Below are positions 49,630-53,183 of a stretch of 53,183 nt of DNA, piece after piece. The first letter of the stretch is position 1, and each line of letters begins with the position of its first letter. The translations under genes were made by a program, and so were the position numbers. The notes under the pieces were generated by a model that ran no database searches, had not been told where the DNA came from, and was given only the letters and a program-made list of their open reading frames with translations. Origin of the DNA: Acididesulfobacillus acetoxydans (GTDB lineage Bacteria; Bacillota; Desulfitobacteriia; Desulfitobacteriales; Desulfitobacteriaceae); NCBI RefSeq assembly GCF_900016645.1, contig NZ_CDGJ01000095.1; one strand, written 5' to 3'.

Positions 49630-50655
49630 ATGCGGATGCGAAAATGGTTTTTGCCTTTGGTCATTATCCTGACTCTTCTGGTGAGCACCGGCTGCTCCAC
49701 AAACAAGCTCACCCATCTTTTCAGGAAGAATCCTCAGACTTCCAATCTCCCTGCCTCAGCACTATTCCTCGACGGTGCGGCCATCCGGCAGGAAACGGTT
49801 CATCTCCTGGAGTCAGCTCAGAAATCCATTTACATAGAACAGAACTTATTTGACGATCCGGCCCTAATGAATCTTGTTTTAGCCAAACAACGGGAGGGAC
49901 TCACGGTCAAAATCCTTCTTGACCGCTGGCAGCCTGCTAACCAAGCGACCTTGGCGGCTTTGAAGAGTCAAAACGTGTCCATTCAATTCTATCCGGCACT
50001 GAAAGGGCAATACGATGACGTCAAACTCTTGGTGGTCGATCAAAAAAAGGCCCTCATTTATGGGCCCGCCTGGACACCGTCCGTTTGGCAAAATACGCAT
50101 GACCTGGCCGTCGAATTAAGCGGGTATTCCGCTTGGTGGACAGCGCTTGTCTTTGCCCGCGACTGGAATTTTACGACTACTCTCTCGCTCGGCGTTCCTC
50201 AAAAGACATCTTTTCCCAACGATAACATCACCTTAGCCACCAACGCCAATCTCCAACAGCAAATCTCCGAGCAGATCCTGCAGGCCAATCATTCCATTTG
50301 GATTGAATCCCCCGAGGTTAGCGATCCGAGCACGGTTCAGTCTTTGGTTAACGCAGCCGCCAAAGGGCGTGATGTACGGCTTATTCTGGATCCGCGGGAG
50401 AAGAAAACGGCCCCGGATGCACTCGCGAAGCTCAGGAGCGGAGGAGTCAAAGTCCGTTTTGTCAAGGACTCCGCCGTCCCCGCCTTTCATCTCAACGTCG
50501 GGATCTTTGATCAAAAAACTTTTATCTTCACCAGTTCGGATTGGACCTATTATACTTTTGTGATCAATCACGAGTTCTCCATAACCGTACCCTCCGCGGC
50601 AGCCACCGCCAAACTCGACGCCGTGTTTGACCATGACTGGGCCCAGGCGCAGTGA
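49630..50655 (+). CDS. PLD-like lipoprotein with degenerate HKD motifs
   Basis: A 341-residue protein with lipoprotein signal (MRMRKWFLPLVIILTLLVST, then GCS; cysteine at residue 22) and two phospholipase D-type domains. In active PLDs each half has H-x-K-x4-D. Here the first reads D-D-V-K-L-L-V-V-D (histidine replaced) and the second H-L-N-V-G-I-F-D (lysine replaced by asparagine), followed by FIFTSSDWT. Catalysis by the usual mechanism is therefore doubtful; a binding role at the cell surface is possible. The stop codon region lies at the edge of dispersed repeat C. Confidence 0.8.
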   Translation: MRMRKWFLPLVIILTLLVSTGCSTNKLTHLFRKNPQTSNLPASALFLDGAAIRQETVHLLESAQKSIYIEQNLFDDPALMNLVLAKQREGLTVKILLDRWQPANQATLAALKSQNVSIQFYPALKGQYDDVKLLVVDQKKALIYGPAWTPSVWQNTHDLAVELSGYSAWWTALVFARDWNFTTTLSLGVPQKTSFPNDNITLATNANLQQQISEQILQANHSIWIESPEVSDPSTVQSLVNAAAKGRDVRLILDPREKKTAPDALAKLRSGGVKVRFVKDSAVPAFHLNVGIFDQKTFIFTSSDWTYYTFVINHEFSITVPSAAATAKLDAVFDHDWAQAQ

Positions 50656-50937
50656 ACTCGTCCAGCTTACGCTGAACATCACGATAGTGTCCTGTGGATA
50701 CTATCGCCGAACCGCAAGCTTTCAAACAATACCTGTGCGGTGAGGATGACTTCGGTAACGATAGTCTCCGGTGACGATAGTCTCCTGCGGACACTATCGC
50801 CGAAGCCGACGCTGTCACAGGATGACCCGACGGCTGAGGATGACTATCGCCGTAGGCAGAGAGCGTGAAATTATGCTTTTGTGCCGATCGTGCCCCACTC
50901 CCACTTGTGGAAGCAGGAGTCTTACATTTGGATAGAG
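50652..50937 (-). repeat. IS200/IS605-like dispersed repeat, copy C (expanded)
   Basis: In opposite orientation to copies A and B. Plus-strand reading: GTGAACTCGTCCAGCTTACG ... ATCACGATAGTGTCCTGTGG ... ACCGCAAGCTTTCAAACAAT ... ending AAGCAGGAGTCTTACATTTG GATAG. It is about twice as long as copy B because of extra hairpin units in the middle (50,750-50,870). It overlaps the stop codon of the PLD-like gene. Confidence 0.78.
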
Positions 50938-50948
50938 ACATCCGGGTT

Positions 50949-51563
50949 TCAGGGATTCAGGTGGCTCCCATCCGCCACGACAACCGGACAAAGGATTCCC
51001 TCTCTTAGCTCGAGGATGTTCACTGCGGTATTAAATTGCCAGGGCGTCTTGCTCCACTCGTGAACAGCGAATCCCGCAGCCCGCGTCATCAAAAGCTTGA
51101 CCGTCAGGCCGTGGCTCACGAGGCAAACCGTTTCCCCTCGATGCCATTCTATGACTTTCTCCAGAAAACCCCAGGCACGGTCAGACACGCCCTGCATCGT
51201 TTCTCCGCCCGGCACCCGGACCCGATGGGGTTCCGTATCCCAAACGGCAAAAACATCCGGCTGCGCTGAGCGCAGTTCGCTCCAAACCTTCCCTTCCCAT
51301 TCCCCAAAAGAAAACTCCCGCAGATAAGGGGTCTCGATAATCTCAGACAGCCCCAGTTCCCGGCGGATTTCTTCGGCGGTGGCCCGAGCCCGCGGAGCAT
51401 CACTGGCGTAGAGATGCCCAATCCCTTCGTCGCGGAGGCGAAGAGCCAAACGTCGGGCTTGCCACACCCCGGTGGGAGACAAGGGCGAATCCATGCTTCC
51501 CTGCACCCTTTTCTCCAGGTTCCAGAGCGTTTCCCCATGGCGGGTCAAAATGATTCTGGTCAT
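50949..51563 (-). CDS. Histidine phosphatase superfamily protein (phosphoglycerate-mutase-like)
   Basis: A 204-residue enzyme of the branch-1 histidine phosphatases. The phospho-accepting histidine lies in TRIILTRHGETLWNLEKRVQ; further marks are DSPLSPTGVWQARRLA, YASDAPRARATAEEI, EFSFGEWEGKVWSEL and the second histidine in VCLVSHGLTVKLLM. Members include GpmB, CobC and broad-range phosphatases; the substrate is not determined. ATG 51563 follows GGGGAG; the upstream frame overlaps the candidate structured RNA. Confidence 0.9.
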   Translation of the reverse strand: MTRIILTRHGETLWNLEKRVQGSMDSPLSPTGVWQARRLALRLRDEGIGHLYASDAPRARATAEEIRRELGLSEIIETPYLREFSFGEWEGKVWSELRSAQPDVFAVWDTEPHRVRVPGGETMQGVSDRAWGFLEKVIEWHRGETVCLVSHGLTVKLLMTRAAGFAVHEWSKTPWQFNTAVNILELREGILCPVVVADGSHLNP

Positions 51564-51593
51564 GACACTCCCCACTCTTTTAAACACGAAGAA

Positions 51594-51790
51594 GGTAGGG
51601 ACAAAATTCCCTACCTGTCCCGCCTTGCCGTGAGACTCCGGGTTTCTGACCCTGCTCTCGCAGGTGGGCACCTAGGCCCCATCCTCCAGCTTCCCCCTCA
51701 GGGGATTCCTGTACCGACGGACCATTTCGGTTCCCTCAAAACATATAGGATCAAAACCAAGATAAATCTACACGTACAAGGCAGGTCGTG
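51594..51790 (-). ncRNA. ssrS: Candidate structured RNA, possibly 6S RNA
   Basis: Minus-strand unit of about 200 nt with its own -10 (TATAAT, 51,796-51,801). The 5' end ACCTGCCTTG can pair with 3' CAAGG and CAGGT, closing a long rod. Inside are TCCCCTGAGGGGG and a perfect hairpin CCTGC-GAGA-GCAGG followed by GTCAGAAACC and CACGGCA, words that resemble 6S RNA. A hairpin GGTAGGGA / TCCCTACC follows. Length, closing stem and promoter fit 6S; the class is not proven. Alternatively it is a leader of the phosphatase gene. Confidence 0.42.
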
Positions 51791-51840
51791 TCTCTATTAT
51801 ACCACATTTTCCGAAAAACTCTTTAGAAAACGGCTGGAAA

Positions 51841-52560
51841 TCATCGCTTATAGACTTTGTCCTCAAGTGCAGCCAAACGTTCCTGCAAAAGGGCGATTGC
51901 CGCCTCCTGATGACGCACCCTTCTCCATAAATGACTGGTTACTCCTGACAATTCTTCGACGTCCCTGCGCAACTCCGCCGCTTCATAGGGAGCAGGCTCG
52001 GGAGAAGACACAATCTTCGCGCCATCTTCCGACAACGAAGCAACGCGCCCCTCGGCCCCCGTTCCCTGCTCAACCTGAGTCGTCTCCTCAGCGCTCGTCC
52101 CGGCACCCTTATTCATTTGGGCTTGGCCCGCCTCTTTACGGCCGTTACCGCCCAGTTCGCGCTCCCCGGTCCCCGCCAGCACCTCCTGGCTTTCGTCTGC
52201 CCAAGTACTTGCGGCCGGCGAGCTCTCCTTTGCCTTGTCTTGGCTCACTTCTTCGTCTTGCCCAGGCTGTTCTTGCCCAGACAGCTGACCGAGATAGTGA
52301 AACTTACCATAGCGCGAATTCCTGCCGGGCTCGACTTCTAGAACCTGATCCTCAACCAAAGCATGTATCGCCCTTTTCAAAGTGACGCTCGCCGCGCCGG
52401 TTTCACGCTGGATCTCCGAATAAGCGAGCTCAAAGGGCTCACCTTGATGCATTTGTGCTTTCTCCTCAAAGAAATCCATAAACTTGCGTTGTGTTCTTTC
52501 CCTCAACTTCAAATTAAGCCTCCGTCCCGTCCTATTTTTCGGCCCAAGGCCTTCCCGCAC
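51841..52560 (-). CDS. Winged-helix / coiled-coil protein of unknown function
   Basis: A 239-residue protein in three parts. Residues about 15-85 look like a replication-initiator-type winged helix (FELAYSEIQRETGAASVTLK, RAIHALVEDQVLEVEP, then RYGKFHYLG). Residues about 90-190 are low-complexity Gln/Glu/Gly/Ser-rich and probably disordered. Residues 190-239 form a heptad-like coiled coil (EAAIALLQERLAALEDKVYK). It could be a DNA-binding protein with an oligomerisation tail. A TATAAT element lies 57 bp upstream (52,617-52,622, minus strand). No family assigned. Confidence 0.7.
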   Translation of the reverse strand: MREGLGPKNRTGRRLNLKLRERTQRKFMDFFEEKAQMHQGEPFELAYSEIQRETGAASVTLKRAIHALVEDQVLEVEPGRNSRYGKFHYLGQLSGQEQPGQDEEVSQDKAKESSPAASTWADESQEVLAGTGERELGGNGRKEAGQAQMNKGAGTSAEETTQVEQGTGAEGRVASLSEDGAKIVSSPEPAPYEAAELRRDVEELSGVTSHLWRRVRHQEAAIALLQERLAALEDKVYKR

Positions 52561-52808
52561 TTCGCAATTGCAGGCAAAAACCGTACGAATTTAAACTTTC
52601 CCGTTAGTTTTTCTATATTATAATAAAAAGCGCGAGAAAAAGCTATAGTTTTCCTGCGGAAATTTCACAATTATTTTCTAAAACCCCAACTTCTTTGACT
52701 CCCAAGAGTGCCCCCCCCGCAAAGCCGGATTCCTGCGGTACGGTCCGAAGTGACCCTCCACCATGGCTAAAGCCGTGCAGCTTCTCTTCTTCTGACAACG
52801 TTCTGCCA
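52561..52808. other. Gap, promoter-like AT-rich block and IS-like words
   Basis: Contains the TATAAT of the winged-helix gene (minus strand, 52,617-52,622) and the word CCATGGCTAAAGCCG at about 52,763, shared with the hairpin at 954-997. No gene seen. Confidence 0.4.
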
Positions 52809-52833
52809 GTGAACTCGTTCAGCTTAAGCTGAA
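52809..52833 (-). repeat. IS200/IS605-like dispersed repeat, copy D (one end only)
   Basis: Plus-strand GTGAACTCGTTCAGCTTAAG followed by CTGAA equals the right end of copies A and C. Similarity stops where the group II intron begins at 52,834, so the rest of the copy is expected on the far side of the intron, outside the window. Confidence 0.75.
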
Positions 52834-53183
52834 ATCGGGTAGGAGGCTAGTCATTAATTGGCCAGCCGACCTCCCACAGCACCGTACGTACCGTTCGGTA
52901 TACGGCGCCTCCAAAGTTTACACGTTATTTGGCAGAGTAGCATTGACTAAAACTGGGGTATCCTGCGCGTTCGATGCGTTTGTTGGATAAGGACATTGTC
53001 AAAATGTGGCTATGGGCTACTCGCCAATAGCCCTTTCTTGTGTTTGCCCACATCCATGCTTGCTCCTTCTTGATGCCAAGCTTCTGCAAGTTCGCGTATC
53101 GTGTGCGTACTCTCTTCCATCGTTTCCATGTGACCATCCGAATTCGACTTCGTAGCCATTCGTCCATCTTTCCGAGTAACGCT
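52834..53183 (-). mobile_element. Group II intron, 3' part (domain V, domain VI and end of the encoded protein)
   Basis: On the minus strand, downstream of the maturase ORF, a domain V-like hairpin GGCGCCGTATACC-GAAC-GGTACGTACGG is followed by GGGAGG and a domain VI-like stem (GGAGGTCGGCTGG ... CTAGCCTCC) with an unpaired A near TACCCGAT, the probable 3' splice end at 52,834. The catalytic-triad position reads CGC rather than AGC, as in some bacterial classes (class C in particular). The intron continues beyond the window. Confidence 0.85.
52925..53183 (-). CDS. ltrA: Group II intron reverse transcriptase/maturase, C-terminal end (partial)
   Basis: Open to the window edge; the visible 85 or so residues are the GIIM maturase region: KMDEWLRSRIRMVTWKRWKR, VRTRYANLQKLGIKKEQAW, WANTRKGYWRVAHSHILT and SLSNKRIERAGYPSFSQCYS. 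The frame is open past the ATG at 53167 (ALLGK precedes it), so that ATG is internal. It ends 90 bp before the intron's 3' end, the normal arrangement. Confidence 0.93.
   Translation of the reverse strand, partial: ALLGKMDEWLRSRIRMVTWKRWKRVRTRYANLQKLGIKKEQAWMWANTRKGYWRVAHSHILTMSLSNKRIERAGYPSFSQCYSAK

Overview
The window looks like chromosome from a spore-forming, anaerobic, moderately GC-rich Firmicute, probably Clostridia of the Peptococcaceae/Desulfitobacteriaceae kind. The evidence is an alpha/beta-type small acid-soluble spore protein, strong AGGAGG-type ribosome binding sites, DUF4264 and UPF0180 family proteins, a sigma-54 enhancer-binding protein of clostridial layout, and TTG/GTG starts. 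This placement is inference from gene content; no 16S rRNA gene is present.

Left part (1-23,200). After a transposase tail and an Rpn-like gene comes a run of 21 minus-strand genes (22,650 down to 1,290, closed by a terminator at 1,227-1,257). It encodes a bacterial microcompartment (BMC) for L-rhamnose/L-fucose-type deoxysugars. In transcription order: class II sugar-phosphate aldolase with a C-terminal encapsulation-like tail, three BMC-H shell proteins, PduL phosphotransacylase, BMC-P vertex protein, CoA-acylating aldehyde dehydrogenase, PduS-like Fe-S flavoprotein, PduT-like BMC-T with an Fe-S cysteine, acetate kinase, DeoR regulator, ASRT-family protein, UroD-family methyltransferase, corrinoid protein, RhaI-type isomerase, a four-gene sugar ABC transporter, rhamnulokinase and AldA-type lactaldehyde dehydrogenase. 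Proposed flow: import, isomerise, phosphorylate, cleave to DHAP plus lactaldehyde inside the shell, oxidise lactaldehyde to an acyl-CoA, then acyl-phosphate and ATP. No diol dehydratase, alcohol dehydrogenase or lactaldehyde reductase is in the window, so electron export through PduT/PduS is the visible way to balance redox. A corrinoid/methyltransferase pair inside a sugar BMC operon is unexpected and is the most interesting feature.

Middle (23,200-34,400). Remnant genes and an IS200/IS605-like repeat precede a CoA-binding protein gene and a 12-gene tRNA operon (Glu, fMet, Gln, Lys, Gly, Arg, Thr, Leu, Ser, Asn, Met, Gly) with a clear sigma-70 promoter. Next is an acyl-CoA oxidation cluster: thiolase, short-chain dehydrogenase, acyl-CoA dehydrogenase, CaiB-type CoA-transferase and a CBS-PAS-AAA-Fis sigma-54 activator, all minus. 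Two acyl-CoA synthetases lie divergently on the plus strand. The divergent intergenic region carries two outward-facing sigma-54 promoters with a palindromic enhancer-like site midway between them.

Right part (38,500-53,183). Housekeeping and accessory genes: SASP, SurE, DUF4264, FolE, TPR protein, Fur-family regulator, RlmI-like methyltransferase, UPF0180, a membrane M28 peptidase, a PLD-like lipoprotein with degenerate HKD motifs, a histidine phosphatase, a candidate structured RNA (possibly 6S) and a winged-helix/coiled-coil protein. The window ends in the 3' part of a group II intron. Short tandem repeats (10, 13, 14, 20, 24, 33, 38 and 84 bp, plus a 21-bp in-frame array) fill many intergenic gaps and even extend shell-associated proteins.
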